Positions 11,182 to 23,043 of a stretch of DNA of 64,000 bases are shown here, piece after piece. Under the pieces are notes generated by a model. The model worked only from the letters and a program-made list of their open reading frames with translations. It did no database searches and was not told the origin of the DNA. The number at the start of each line of letters is the position of its first letter. Position 1 is the first letter of the stretch. Position numbers and translations under genes: made by a program. Source of the stretch: Lunularia cruciata (taxonomy: Eukaryota > Streptophyta > Marchantiopsida > Lunulariales > Lunulariaceae); the NCBI GenBank assembly GCA_948567375.1, contig OX419763.1, positions 682,001 through 746,000 of the forward strand, written 5' to 3'.

Positions 11182-11985
11182 TTAGATTCAAAACAGTTTT
11201 GAGACTTGAAGAACCAGATATGAAGAAGTGGAATGTCACTTTGGATTTCTAAGTTTGTTAAGTTGCAATTGAAGCGGTTTAGGTTAGATGACTATCAAGT
11301 GCTTTGTCTATTTAAAGGAAGCATTCATAGTAAGGCATTTTATTCAGTATTGTAAATTTGAAGTTGAGTAAAGAAAAATGTTGTAACTTAGTGCTTGTCA
11401 TTTTAGCTTAATCTTGAGTATCAATTGTATGTATGTGTGTTTGTGAGTGTTTGGAGAAGTTCAGATTGTAGTAAGTGGGTGTTAATGTTGGATTCTATAG
11501 CATTGATGTTCATTTTGTGTGTTTGATCTTGAGTGGATATCAATTGAAGCAATGCATTGATGAATCTGTGAGAAAATGTTGGTAGTATTTTGCATTTGTG
11601 ATCATAGTGCTTGATTGATACAAAGTAATTTCAATTGAAGAAGTTCTGAATTTAGTTGAGGGGTGGAATAGAGTTCTGAGGCAAAGTCATGTCATGGTGA
11701 AGTAGCCTTCTTTGGGAAAATTGAATCATCACAATCAGTATCAATTTGGAAAGGATTGAGCAAGTATGATTATGTGTGACAAGATAGCAAACATAGATAA
11801 CAATTGAGCACTTGTTACTCTCTTATGGGTGTGGTTTCTACCCAAGAGGCTAAAGAAAAAATCAAGAAGAACTGCTTGGTTACAATTTATTTCATATTTG
11901 ACAATTTCTAACCAGTATCTTTGTGGGACCAAATGATTACTTATTGATTATCACAAAGTGATACTTGTTGGGTTGTCATAGATTG

Positions 11986-12432
11986 CTTCCTCAAAGGGGG
12001 AAAAATACAAGAAAATTATAGGAACCAATAAGCCCCATAGTTGAAAGAGAAATCCATAAGTTCTATAGTTGAAAGACATGCTAGTTCCAAGCAACAAGTG
12101 GAACCAAAAATTTTACACTTGAAGGACAATTTGACAAAACCTCCTAGAAATATAGCCAAAGTACCTTGCAGGTTGAAGTACCTCAGAAGTCCATCAAAAC
12201 TTGTGAAGCAAGCATATTGTGCCATCTAGAAGGTAGGGGGCAACACTTTAGATCTTGTGCCACCAATAGGAAGCAATAATATGGATATTTTGGCCTAGAT
12301 GCTAGGGCATTCAACCCCCTTGAGAAAATTTGTTCCTTACAACACATTGAGCATGAATAAGTGGATTTTCTTGGCCCAAGGACTGACATAATGCTTGTAC
12401 CCCCAAGGTTGATCCACTTTCTTGAGGCCTTA
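11986..12432. other. Unassigned host DNA between copies B and R
   Basis: About 450 bp belonging to neither flanking LTR, apparently the continuation of the sequence before B. The plus strand reads coding-like near 12041-12229 (EPKILHLKDNLTKPPRNIAK), then a short non-coding stretch with the target site of copy R at 12428-12432. No family recognised. Confidence 0.35.
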
Positions 12433-13231
12433 TGTGACAACCCGGCAAATATCACTTTTACGGTAATTGGGTAAGTAAAGTTTGTTCTCGCAGAGATACT
12501 GATCAAAATTATCCAAATATGAAGTCAAACAGTAACAATCCTAGTCCTTCTTGGTTGCATCTTTAGTCTCTCAAGTAGAAACCACACCCAGAAGAGAGTA
12601 ATAAGCAATGACTTGCAGTCTTGTCACAAATTAATGCTTCTTAATCACAACTCCTTCAATTCTTTCCAAACAATCTTGATTGTGATGATTCAGTCTCTAT
12701 TGAAAAAAACACTTCACTACAAAATGACTTTGCCTCAGGATTGTGTTCTACTCCTACACTGAAGGCACAACTTCCTCAATCAAAATTATTCACATCAACA
12801 CTATGTTGCACTCACAAATGCAGAATACTACCAACACTACAATTCCTCTCAGATCTCTCAAGGCATTGCTTTGATTGCACTTCACTCAGGATCAAACACA
12901 CAGAATGAAGATCAAGGTTGCAGAATCCTACATCCAACAAGCACACTAATTTGCACTTCAAAATTCTCCACACTCACAAACACAATCACAATGTTGATAC
13001 TCGGAATCAAGCTCAAGCAACAAGCACTATTTCACAACACTTCACTTTATCTATTCTCAAAAATTATGAGCACTAAACAACATTGGACTGCAAATGCCTC
13101 CTTTAAATACTGAAGCAAACAACAGTTGCTAACAAAAATATCATTCTACAACAACTCTTCCTACTTGTAGATCCAAACTGACAATGCACCTCTTCATATC
13201 TGCCTCTTCAAATCTCAAAATCTGTTACTAC

Positions 13232-14390
13232 TCCGACCCGATGTCTTATTCTTCCCTGGCTTCCAATCTTGAAGTAACTTCACTCACTAACTTGTCCTTG
13301 GGTTTCACAACTTTAATTCTTCTACCAATTCTACTACTTCTTTGCTCTGATCTAAAATTCATGTCACAGGCAATCCTTCTACTTCTCTATCTCCCAACCC
13401 ACTCTTCTCTAATATCTCCACCGGTAACTCCGAGGATATTTGGACTCCTATGTCATCTACTTTGGGTTTAGCTTTTACCTCCTTTCAAAGTTTATCTATC
13501 TCTAATTTCACAAAGTCTAATCTAATTGTGATATTATCTTCCACTTCTAATATCTTCCTATCTACACAAGTCCTAAGACTGATAAGTAAGGCATTCAAAT
13601 CTTTGTCCTTTGCATTTTGTCTCCTTGTCTCCTGCACCAACAACTTCAACTCGTGCAGCCTTGTCTCTTCAATTTGCACGCTGGCTTTTGTACTCAGCAT
13701 CATGTTCATCTTGATCACAATCTCCTTCAATGGGTCCAGTCTCATTCTTCTCTCTTGTTCTTAATCTACAAGCCAATCTTCTCTGTACATTGCCAATTCC
13801 GCTTTGAACTTGGCTTTCATAGCCTCCTTCTCTTTCTCCTTCTACACAATCTTCTCCTCCTAATTGCAAAGTAACTCTCTTAACCTTTCCTCCTCTCTAT
13901 ATCTCACTGTCAACTCTCTTTGCTAGAGCTACTTCTTCTCTTCTACTCTCCATCATTTTATCAAGCTCTTGCTCCTTCTCCGCTACTCTTGCCATAGCAT
14001 GGATAATTTATAATCTTGAATCAGCAAACTGTTGCTTCAAGATTTTGTACTTAGCTAATTGTCTTTCCCTTGCTATGTCACTCTGCTCTATGAGCCTCTC
14101 TCTACTCCTCACTTCTCTCTTCAAGTTCTTAATGACTTGATTTTATACTATAGCATCTACTCATAGTACTTCCCTTTCCTCCTCACCTCAGATTATACTC
14201 TTCTTCAACTCTGAGTTCTCTTCTTCCCTTCAAGCTAACACCTGCAATATAGTCTTCACCTCCGGATACTTTGACTGCATCTCCTTCTTCTTGTGCTCTA
14301 ACTTCACCAACAATGGGCACACAATCTCCCATAGATACTCTACACCTTCACTCAGAATAACTTCTGCTTGCTGACTTATCTCTTCCTTCT
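13232..14390 (-). other. LTR-borne coding tract of copy R, C-terminal half
   Basis: Read leftwards from 14390: the coiled coil of the second protein subfamily (LVKLEHKKKEMQSKYPEVKT; a further heptad-rich stretch; MRLDPLKEIVIKMNMMLSTK), then DRKILEVEDNITIRLDFVKL near 13550 and the acidic tail ending near 13232. It matches copies E and J block by block and differs clearly from copies B, C and G in the coiled coil. Broken at several points. Confidence 0.6.
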
Positions 14391-14397
14391 TCTCTTT

Positions 14398-16721
14398 TAT
14401 GACAACCCGGCAAATATCACTTTTGCGGTAATCGGGTAAGTAAAGTTTGTTCTTACAAAGATACTATTCAGAATTGGTCAAATACAAAGTCAAAAAGTAA
14501 CTTGTAGTTCTTCTTGATTTCTTCTTTAATCTTTCAGGTAGAAACTACACCCAAAAGAGAGAAACAAGCTCACAATCTTGACAACTTGTCACGAATACAC
14601 ACACACATAATCACAACATAGCAAATTTTGTCCAAACAACTCTTGATTGTGATGATTCAGATTCTCCCAAAGATGACACTTCACTATGAAGAATGATTTC
14701 ACCTCAGAATTGTGTTCCACCCCTCCATTGAAGGCACTACTTCCTCGATCAAAATTGCTTCACATCAACTTCGTGCTGCACTCACAAATGCAGAATACTA
14801 CCAACACTACAATTCCTCTCAGATCTATCAAGGCATGGCTCCGATGCACTTCACTCAAGATCAAACACACAGAATGAAGATCAAGGCTACAGAATCTAAC
14901 ATCCACAGACACACAAACTTCCATTTTGGAATTCTCCACACACTCACAAACACAAACACGAAATTGACAATCAAAATTAAGCTCAAGCAACGAGCACTAA
15001 AAACAACACTTTGCTTTATCTATCTTCAGAAATTTGAATATGAACAACATAGTACTATGAATGCTCCCCTTAAATACTGAAGCAAACAGCAGTTCTTCCT
15101 ACTAATGTACCACCTCCTAACATCTCTTCCTACCTGCAGATCCAAACTGACAATCCATCTCTTCATATCTGCCTTTTCCTATCTCAAAATTGGTACTTAC
15201 ACCAATCTGATGTCTACCTCATCATCGGGTTCCAAACCCGATGATCTTCTTAGTACCTCTCCTTCTTCGGGTATAGCTAATTCTACCAATTCCTGCACTA
15301 TTTCTACTACTTCTATACTAGGAACTACAATTGAGCTCATGGGTAATCCATCTAATCCCTTATCTCTTGACCCACTCTTCTCTAATGTCTCTCATAATAA
15401 GTTCGATGACACCTGAATTCCTACTTCTGTGACATTGGACTTCCTCTCCACTGTCACACTATTCCTAATTTTCTCTAACTCCAAATTGACTAAATCTAAT
15501 CTGAGACTAACATTGTCTTCTACTTCTAACATCGTCTAGTCTACACACTCCCTCAATCAGATTAGCAACGTGTTCATATCCACATCTTTGGCTTTTCTCT
15601 TCCGAGTTTCCTTTACAAGCAACTTCAACTCATGTAGACAGGCTTCTTCCAATCTCCCTTCAGCCTCTATGCTCAAGGTTGCTCTCAACGTCCTTGCAAC
15701 TTCTCCTATAGATTCCGACTCATATCCTTGAGAGCGCTCTACCTTCAGCTCTTCATGATACATCTTTAGCTCATCTTTGTACTCAGCACTGAGCATCTTC
15801 TTCTCCTCCCTATACTATGTACTCTATAATTCATCACTTTGGACCAGCTCTCGTTATCATCCTTCTTCTTCAGGCCCGGCTGCTAACTCTCTCTGCCATG
15901 CTTGATCCTTCCCCGATACTAACCTCCAATCCGACTCAGTCCATCAAGCCGGATTTCCTTTCTTCCCTTCAACTTTGGGACCCTCCTCACAATTATTGGC
16001 AGCTATCTCTGCCATCACTCCTGGGAAATTGAAATTCTAGTTCCATGCTAAAAATGTAATAAGGAGTCTATTCAAGTCTTTGATTCTGGCTACTACATCT
16101 AGCCCACAATTGCAAAACTTTTGACTGCCAGCGCATTTGTGACCTTCTTTGCCATGATCTGCTCTTGTGTTCTATGACACTGAAAGACAATGCCCTCTCC
16201 TGGACGAGACACTCTAATCCCTTTTGGATTTTGGAAAATTTCACTCTCACTCGGCTTTTAATCACGCATTACTACAAGACGACTACTCAAAGGAATTGGA
16301 AATTTACTTGGCATATTCAACTTGTCCCTATGCAATCGCAATCTTATATTACCCTGATTGCAATCATTCTTCAGTCAATTTCAAATTTGACCTCCCCTCT
16401 TCTGCGTGTTGATGTTCGGTCACTATCAAGACATGCTTCTTCTGCCTCCGCTGTTTCTTGAAGTGTACTTGCTTGCCATGTACCAAGGTTGTTAGATGGT
16501 CTTCGTATCACCTGCGCCTTTTGACCCAAAGATGGTGCTCTTCAGACTTTTTTCTGTCGTACCCTTCTTTTGAGTACGTCCATCATCGGATCCGGTGTTG
16601 CCTTCTTTGGATGTCCCCCGAAGTCACTTCCGTCCATTCTTCTTCTGCAATTTGGCTTCCCGTGCTTACTTCTTCTCTTAAACACTAATAAACAGAGAAA
16701 AACAAAAAAGTGGGCACCACA
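14398..16721 (-). repeat. LTR S (3' LTR) of element 14398-24283
   Basis: It starts TATGACAACCCGGC and ends AAGTGGGCACCACA. The variant GGGCACC (others GGGTACC) is shared with LTR T, supporting the pairing. The C-terminal coding tail (near 15200-15540), part of the coiled coil and the N-terminal leader (near 16070-16460) are present; the central coding region is absent. Confidence 0.88.
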
Positions 16722-16734
16722 TACCCCCTTCCTC
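16722..16734 (-). promoter_or_regulatory. Polypurine tract next to LTR S
   Basis: On the minus strand the sequence reads GAGGAAGGGGGTA directly before the LTR start TGTGGTGCCC. This is the expected site of plus-strand primer formation in LTR retrotransposons. Equivalent tracts occur at 62593-62605 and 34685-34699. Confidence 0.8.
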
Positions 16735-17720
16735 AAATGTGAGTGTCCCTACAAACACCAACAACCGGGTTTTTAAACAAAGTCGGGTTTGGGGTCCAAT
16801 ATTGTCTAACCCTCCAACCGTTGATGCGAGTGGCAAAAGGATTGCTGTCCAGGTCTGCTAGTTGAATAGAGCCATTAACATATATGTGCATCACGCGATA
16901 CGGCCTCATCCACCTCAAATGTAATTTTCCTAGAAAAAATATGCGGCCATTGTCATATAACAATACCAAGTCGCCCTCCTGAACAGCCACAGGTTTGATT
17001 CTTTTATCAAGCCTGACCTTCCGTTGTTCTTGAATTTCCTTCGTAGTTTGCATTGCATCATCCCTTTTCTCTTCCAACCACATCAGTTGATGGATCCAAA
17101 GATCTTGGCTTTCTTCCTCCGACAAGCGTTCTTCACAAAGAATTTGATATGTCTGTTTTCTGTTGTTTGATATGCCCACAACGCTGCAGGTAACTTTGTG
17201 TCCCAGTCATAGGCATTATTGACTTTCACCTTATTCAAAATTTTGCATAGCAATCCATTGGCCTTCTCCGTGAGTCCATTTGCTTTTGGGTTGTAAGGTG
17301 TGGTCTTCCAATGTTTAATTTGGAAGTACTTGGTTAACGCTTCCACCATTGAGTTCAAAAAATGGGTTCCCCGATCACTGACCAATTTTAGAGGACACCC
17401 ATAATGGGAGATGATGTTTCGGAAGAAAAATTCTGCCACTGTCTCTGCATCATCTCTTTGTGTTGCCTCTGCTTCCACCATTTTGGTGGCATAATTGGTA
17501 CATACCGAGATGTACCTCTTCCTTGTGACACGGGTTACTGGTTGAATAGGACCCACAAAATCAATACCCCATTTCTCAAATGGGGCCAGGGGCAAAATTG
17601 GTTTCAAGGGCCATTGGGAAGTCACCATTGGTTTCTTTGACAAGCATCACAACTTCGAATATGGGTGTGAGTATCTTTATACATCGTAGGCCACCAATAC
17701 CCTGCTGAAAGAATTTTCTT
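16733..17720 (-). other. Integrase remnant, element 14398-24283
   Basis: Read leftwards: end of the zinc-binding domain near 17640-17720 (KDTHTHIRSCDACQ-like), catalytic core at 17083-17643 with GIDFVGPI, VSDRGTHFLNSMVEALTKYF and TPYNPKANGLTEKANGL, which contain the second D and the E of the DDE triad, and a C-terminal segment at 16733-17179 with GDLVLLYDNGR and LHLRWMRPYRV, a GPY/F-type module. No chromodomain follows, so it is not a typical plant chromovirus. The region is broken. Confidence 0.85.
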
Positions 17721-18057
17721 CACCATATTTTTCAGGGCATAGTGTCCCCCCATGCTTTCAAGTGTAAGGATTCAATGACTCCCCCGACTTTGTATGCTTC
17801 CAAACATCTCCGAAGCACTTCATCTTCACCTATTTTAAACAAAATGTTGTGTGTTTTAATTGGTACGGTCCCATTCTCCAGAGGAAGACTGCCCTTTGTT
17901 CCGGGTCTAGCCCCTCAAGACAATGACACATATGCAAATAGTGATATTCTGCCGCATACCTCGTACTTTGAACAGCCATTAAATGATATAGCTCTTCATC
18001 TGGAAACCAATCATTGATTTCCAAATCTTGGTCTTGAGTTTCTAACTTGGATAAAAA

Positions 18058-18420
18058 TCACGTATTTGGATGCAAAGCTCCCTTCCTTACTTGTACAATG
18101 TATGTGAATTCTTGTAACAACAAGATCCATCGTGCAATTTGCCCAAACAAATTTGCCTTCTTGACCAAGTGTTGTAATGCATAATGATCAACATAGAAGA
18201 TGAACTCATATCCCAACAGGTAGTGGCAAAATTTCTTGCAAGCATACACCATTCTGAGTGCTTCTTGTTCAGTCGTCGAATAGTTCTTATCTGAGACTGA
18301 TAATTGTCGACTGGTGTAATATACCGGGTAGTCCTTCTTCTTCTTGTCCTTTTGACTTAAGATGACACCGATGGCCATGGACAAAGTGTCTACATACACA
18401 TGAAAAGGGACGTCCCAATT
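18058..18420 (-). other. RNase H remnant, element 14398-24283
   Basis: The blocks FHVYVDTLSMAIGVILSQKD, YPVYYTSRQLSVSDKNYSTT, EQEALRMVYACKKFCHYLLG and FIFYVDHYALQHLVKKANLF are the Ty3/gypsy RNase H signature after RT. The homologous LQDLVKKADFLGRL region occurs on the plus strand at 34053-34347, showing that the two remnants belong to the same family. Confidence 0.85.
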
Positions 18421-19270
18421 CGGGGGCCTCATAACTGGTGCTCCAACCAGTTTTTTCTTCAACACCAGGAAAGCTTCTTCTTGATTTGCTTCCCACAAAT
18501 AGTCTTTGGATTTCTTCAGAAGCTTTGTAAGGGGTGCAGCAAGCACCGCATAATTTGACACGAAGCGTCTGTAGAATCCGACATGTCCCAAGAAGGCTCT
18601 AAGCTCCCGGATGTTCTTTGGGGATTCCAAAGCTACGATTACTTTAACCTTCTTGACATCAACTTCAATACCTTGGCTTGACACCCGATGCCCCAGAAGA
18701 ATTCCCTCCTTCATTGCAAAGAAGCACTTCTCTGGGTTTAATGACAAGCCGACAAAACAACACCTTTCAAAAGTTTGGCAAAGGTAATCCAAATGTATAT
18801 CTCTTTGCCCAAACACAAAAAATCATCAATGAAGACTTCCACAAATTTGTGCAGAAAATCTTTGAAGTTTGAATTCATCATCCGTTGGAAAGTAGTGGGA
18901 GCATTACACAAACCAGAGGGCATTTGATTCTACACAAAGGTGCCCCAATCGGTGGTAAATGTAGTTTTATCCTTGTCTTCTTCTCGGATGGACACTTGAT
19001 TGTATCTGGAAAATCCATTGAGAAAACTATAGCAAGGGTGACCAACTTCTTGGTCCAGAATTGTATCAGTAAAAGGTAAAGGATGATGGTCCTTTCTTGT
19101 GATTGCATTTAATTTGCAAAAATCTTGGCACACTCAAATTTTCCCCGTCTTGTTCTTTGGAATGATGACAATGGAGGAAACCCACTCACTGCTTAGGACA
19201 GGAAAAATTATTCCGGCCCCTAAGTACTTATCAATTTAGTCTTTTACCAAGAGGGAGTACTTTGGGTTTA
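18420..19270 (-). other. Reverse transcriptase remnant, element 14398-24283
   Basis: Read leftwards: KLNAITRKDHHPLPFTDTIL, CYSFLNGFSRYNQVSI, KTTFTTDWGTF, MPSGLCNAPTTFQRMMNSNF and VEVFIDDFLCLGK (catalytic F-I-D-D region), then the thumb and connection blocks REDIHLDYLCQTFERC-like, CFFAMKEGILLGHRVSSQGI and LRAFLGHVGFYRRFVSNYAV. The lineage is gypsy, non-chromoviral in appearance. Broken. Confidence 0.85.
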
Positions 19271-19795
19271 GGCGGTATCATCTTTGCCGAACTGGAACTG
19301 CACCTTCAACCAGATCAATCCGGTGCTCTCCAAATTCTTGTGGAATTCCTGGCATTTGATCAATAGACCAGGTGAATACATCCTAGAACTCTATAAACAG
19401 GGCAGTGTATCCTACCAACTCCTCTGCGGTGACTGTCTTGGAAATCTTTAAATTTTTTCCTTCAGTCAAGAGACCACATCTTGACAGTCATCGGGGTTAA
19501 TGACACCTTCCACGTGGCTTACTTGGCTCCATCCGAGATGTACTGCTGTCAAACCCCCTTCCTCCAAGTCTTGTTCACCCGAGGCGATGTCGTATGGGTC
19601 TTTATCTTTGACCTCTACCTCGTAGCATTCCAGGTAATTAACTTGGACTTTGTCTTCGAAACCCTCGGAAGATGAATCTCTGGATCCATCTTCATCTTTT
19701 GACGAAGTAGTTTCCCCAAGGTGAGGAACCTTTGTCCAACTCACGGTCACCAGCTTTTGCTCTTTGGACGAAATGTCTTTAAATCTTAATTTTTC

Positions 19796-20281
19796 CTAGT
19801 GCCAATCCACCATGACCTGGGCACTGCACAACCAGGGTCTTCCGATCAAGAGAGGATAACCAGTTTTGGTTACTAGTCGTAGCACACTGTAATTCAATTT
19901 GAAGGGCACCCCTCCTATGATCATAGTGATATTTGACAGCATGCCCAAGGGCCGTCTCCTGGTTTGATCCGCAAACTTCAGAATTTTGGGTGTTGGTTCA
20001 AACATTGTATACCCCAATCGATGTGCAGTGTCTTTTGTCATGACATTCACACCCGATCCAAAATCAATGGGTATGGATGTGATCATACAGCCTGCTATCT
20101 CCGCACCCACCTCGGGAGATCCCAAATCTTCTTGTTCAAGATGATAAATTGCGGGCAAGTCTTTCTTGGTCATTTCCCTTACTTTCTTGAGGGCTGAACT
20201 TAGCTGCTTTTTATATAGCTTGTTGTCCTCCCACAATTGTTTAAATGTAATGTTAGCAATTGTAGACACCATATCTGCCAC
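19796..20281 (-). other. Aspartic protease remnant, element 14398-24283
   Basis: A 161-residue open stretch contains IDFGSGVNVMTKDTAHRLGY, the retropepsin-like active-site context, followed about 60 residues later by YPLLIGRPWL, the second conserved strand (LLGRPWL type). Between protease and RT (19270-19795) lies an acidic linker with no recognised domain. Confidence 0.75.
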
Positions 20282-20679
20282 AATATTGTACTATGGGACT
20301 CCTCCCAATTTCACCTGCTTTGCCTTTGTCTTTGAATCTAAAGTCTGTGCTTGTTCAAAGCGCACTTTGGGGTGCTTAAGGATGGTAATTGCAGTGCATA
20401 TGTTCTTGACCCGATGATCATTGGGTTGACCAACTTCGGCTTGGATCAAGTCTTTTACTTCAGACCTGATATCCACCGGAAAAATTGGAGGTTGTGTCTT
20501 CATATTTTCCTCCAAACTCATCTCCCGTGTGTGAGTATTGCTTCCTTAATTTCTTTCTGCAAGGCTTTTGCTTTAGCTTTTGCTAGGACCTTTTCCTCCT
20601 TAACAAAAAGGATAGCTTTCGGTTGCAGTCTCTTCATTTTTTGTGAGGACGAAGACATAGTACTCACTTCTTTGGGAGC

Positions 20680-21500
20680 TCAATTCTTCCTCCTTGCGCG
20701 AGTTTCTACCTTCAAGATTTTGAGGTCCGGCCACTCTCCTTCAGAAGCGGGACTCCGTTCTTGAGGTCTCTCTTCCTCAAGTATGATACAATTTACATTT
20801 GTATCCCCCTTTGCCTGGAGCGTAGCATGCTCTGCGGATGGCTGTACATACTTGATAGGGGGCTTTGGATTGGGTGGTTGTGGGCACTGATTTCCTGTGT
20901 GCCCCAATCCTTTACAATTCCCACAAAGGGGCATATACCCAATTTGCGTCTTGGCTCCAGAAAATTTGGAGACCAATGTCCCATCAAGCCACAATTGTAA
21001 CAAGCACCCGATGCAACATTTTGAGGTCTATTTTGGCCACCCATCGGTGGTCTTTGTGGGGGAGCATTAGGATTGTACTCTCGTGGTCCATACCTGAGAC
21101 CTTGATATGATGGGCTCACTAGAGGCTGTATTTCTTGGGTTTGGTATACAGACTCTTCTTCATCACCCTGATCCCATCCGGGAACCCAATTAATTTGCTG
21201 TACTAGAAATGTAGTACAAGTCAAACACTCCGTATTTGCGTGGCCGGATTTACTACACACTATGCACCATACATTTGGTCGACCAAATGATGGGGGCTTT
21301 CTTTGGTCCTTAGCCCCAATCATCAGGATCTTGAAATCCATGAACTCTTTAATAAGAGTTTCCAACTTCTGATCCGCCTTAGGTACATTCTTTGTTGGCG
21401 GCGTTACTGGCTTCTTTCCTCCGCGTCTTTGTATTCTCTGTGGCTTGGGTTCTTTGTCGGAGTCTGAAGAAGAACTCAAAGATGTGGAGCATTCCTCCAA
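20680..21500 (-). other. Nucleocapsid with zinc-knuckle motifs, element 14398-24283
   Basis: Three C-C-H-C type knuckle regions are visible: WCIVCSKSGHANTECLTC, GACYNCGLMGHWSPN and PLCGNCKGLGHTGNQCPQ. They sit in a proline- and glutamine-rich region with RPPMGGQNRPQN. Multiple knuckles are found in the gag of several plant gypsy lineages. They would bind genomic RNA in the virus-like particle. Confidence 0.75.
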
Positions 21501-22740
21501 AGAAGGGGAGGTGCTGCAAGAAGCTCTTCGTCAGGCTTCTTGCCCTTCTTCTCACAATTTCTTTGGTTGTTGGACGAGTGAGAGTGAGCAGCCTCATATC
21601 GGGCGACATGTTTGAGGACTTTGTCCAAGGAAGTTACATTCCTCTCCCTGGCAAAGATTCAAATCTCCGGTGAAAGCCCTCCAAGGAACCAGGTAATGGC
21701 TTGGGCATCAAAATAACCCACCACACCGGATTTTTTCAAGACTCGGTTCAATAAGGCCATGAACCGCTCAGAGTAATCTCTCAATTTTTCCTTCTTCCCT
21801 CGATCCAAATCATTAAGTGCTGCAAAGACACTTCTATCATAATCCACTTCCCAAAATTGTTCTAGGAAGCTATTTTGTAAGTCTGCCCAGTCTGCTTGTG
21901 TGAATCCCTTTTGAGTTACATGGGTGTACCAGCTCCGAGCCTTCTTTTAGAGCAGACTTGGAAAAATCCGCTGTCGATCACGGAGTCATGTTCCTTGTTG
22001 GCAAAGGAAATGACTTCAAACTCCTCAATAAATTCGTCAAGGTCTTCGTCTTGTTTTGTCCCCTTATACTTCTGATAAGCGTGTTAGGTCACAGGTAACA
22101 AAGTCATTGTTTGATGCGGCGGAATTGGCTGTGGTAAGTTTGAACTTATGGGAACCAAAGAGCTACTTGGTATGGATGCCGTGTTGTCTGCCCAAGGGTT
22201 CTAATTCGTCAATTTCAAAGTGGGGTTTTCTTTGCCAATTTCTTCTTCTTTGGTTGTGTCGACTTCAACCCGATTAGAAGTAAGAGGTTCCACACCTTCA
22301 ACCTGGTCTTTGAAATTTCTTCGAGACAACCGGAGGATTTTTTCATACCAAATGTTGACACTCTTCTTCCGTAAGTGTTCATGCTGTTGTTTTGCAAACA
22401 AACTTCTTAATGAATTTGACTTCCTTTACAGCTTTAGGGGAACTTGGTGTATTGGGTCGTAATCCATATGTCTGCCCACTTGAGTCTTTCTCTTCTTGGA
22501 AGATGGGGATGAAAAGTAGCCTTGCCACCCTCCTTCACGTCTCTTTTGCTTGAGTTCTTGTAAAGATTCTTGAACTTCATGAAGAAATTGATCGTCCAAT
22601 GCTTCTAGCTTAGTATCAGCCAAAGTAGATTGGATCTTTAGATGTTCTTCTTCTTCACAATACAACATTTGTCTTCGGACTCTCTCTTCCCGTTGTTCTC
22701 TCAATGTAGACATTCATATTGTTTTGATGCCCCGTTTTGA
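21501..22740 (-). other. Gag capsid remnant, element 14398-24283
   Basis: Read leftwards from 22713: a coiled, arginine- and glutamate-rich N-terminus (MSTLREQREERVRRQMLYCE), then near 21659-21847 the capsid blocks FAALNDLDRGKKEKLRDYSE and GVVGYFDAQAITWFLGGLSP. The last block recurs on the plus strand at 60603-60824, identifying that remnant as the same gag. Broken. Confidence 0.75.
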
Positions 22741-22775
22741 ATTTGGCTTTGTATTCTTCCACTTTTGAGTTTTGT

Positions 22776-22794
22776 ATCCCCGGCAGTGGCACCA
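22776..22794 (-). promoter_or_regulatory. Primer-binding site, element 14398-24283
   Basis: On the minus strand TGGTGCCACTGCCGGGGAT begins 7 bp inside LTR T. It resembles TGGCGCCGTTGCCGGGGA, the site complementary to plant tRNA-Asp used by several gypsy lineages, with a few differences. Confidence 0.8.
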
Positions 22795-22801
22795 AAAATC
22801 A

Positions 22802-22998
22802 TGTGACAACCCGGCAAATATCACTTTTGCGGTAATCGGGTAAGTAAAGTTTGTTCCCACAGAGATACTATTCAGAATTGGTCAAATACGAAGTCAAATA
22901 GTAACTTGTAGTTCTTCTTGATTTCTTCTTTAATCTCTTAGGTAGAAACTACACCCAGAAGAGAGTAACAAGCTCACAATCTTCACAACTTGTCATGA

Positions 22999-23043
<45 letters not shown>

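Larger units (their letters stand above)
2613..11980 (+). mobile_element. Copy B: solo LTR of family X, hosting A and C
   Basis: It starts TATGGTACCC (family start TGTGGTACCC) and ends TTGGGTTGTCATA. The flanks are GATTA (2608-2612) and GATTG (11981-11985), a 4/5-match 5-bp target duplication. Two other solo LTRs of the same family interrupt it: A at 2792-4733 and C at 6603-10299. Removing both with one copy of each target duplication leaves about 3.72 kb, the size of the other complete LTRs, and the sequence rejoins smoothly across both gaps. No gag or pol lies between two copies, so it is a solo LTR left by LTR-LTR recombination. Its coding tract is broken in several places. It must be older than A and C. 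Confidence 0.85.
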
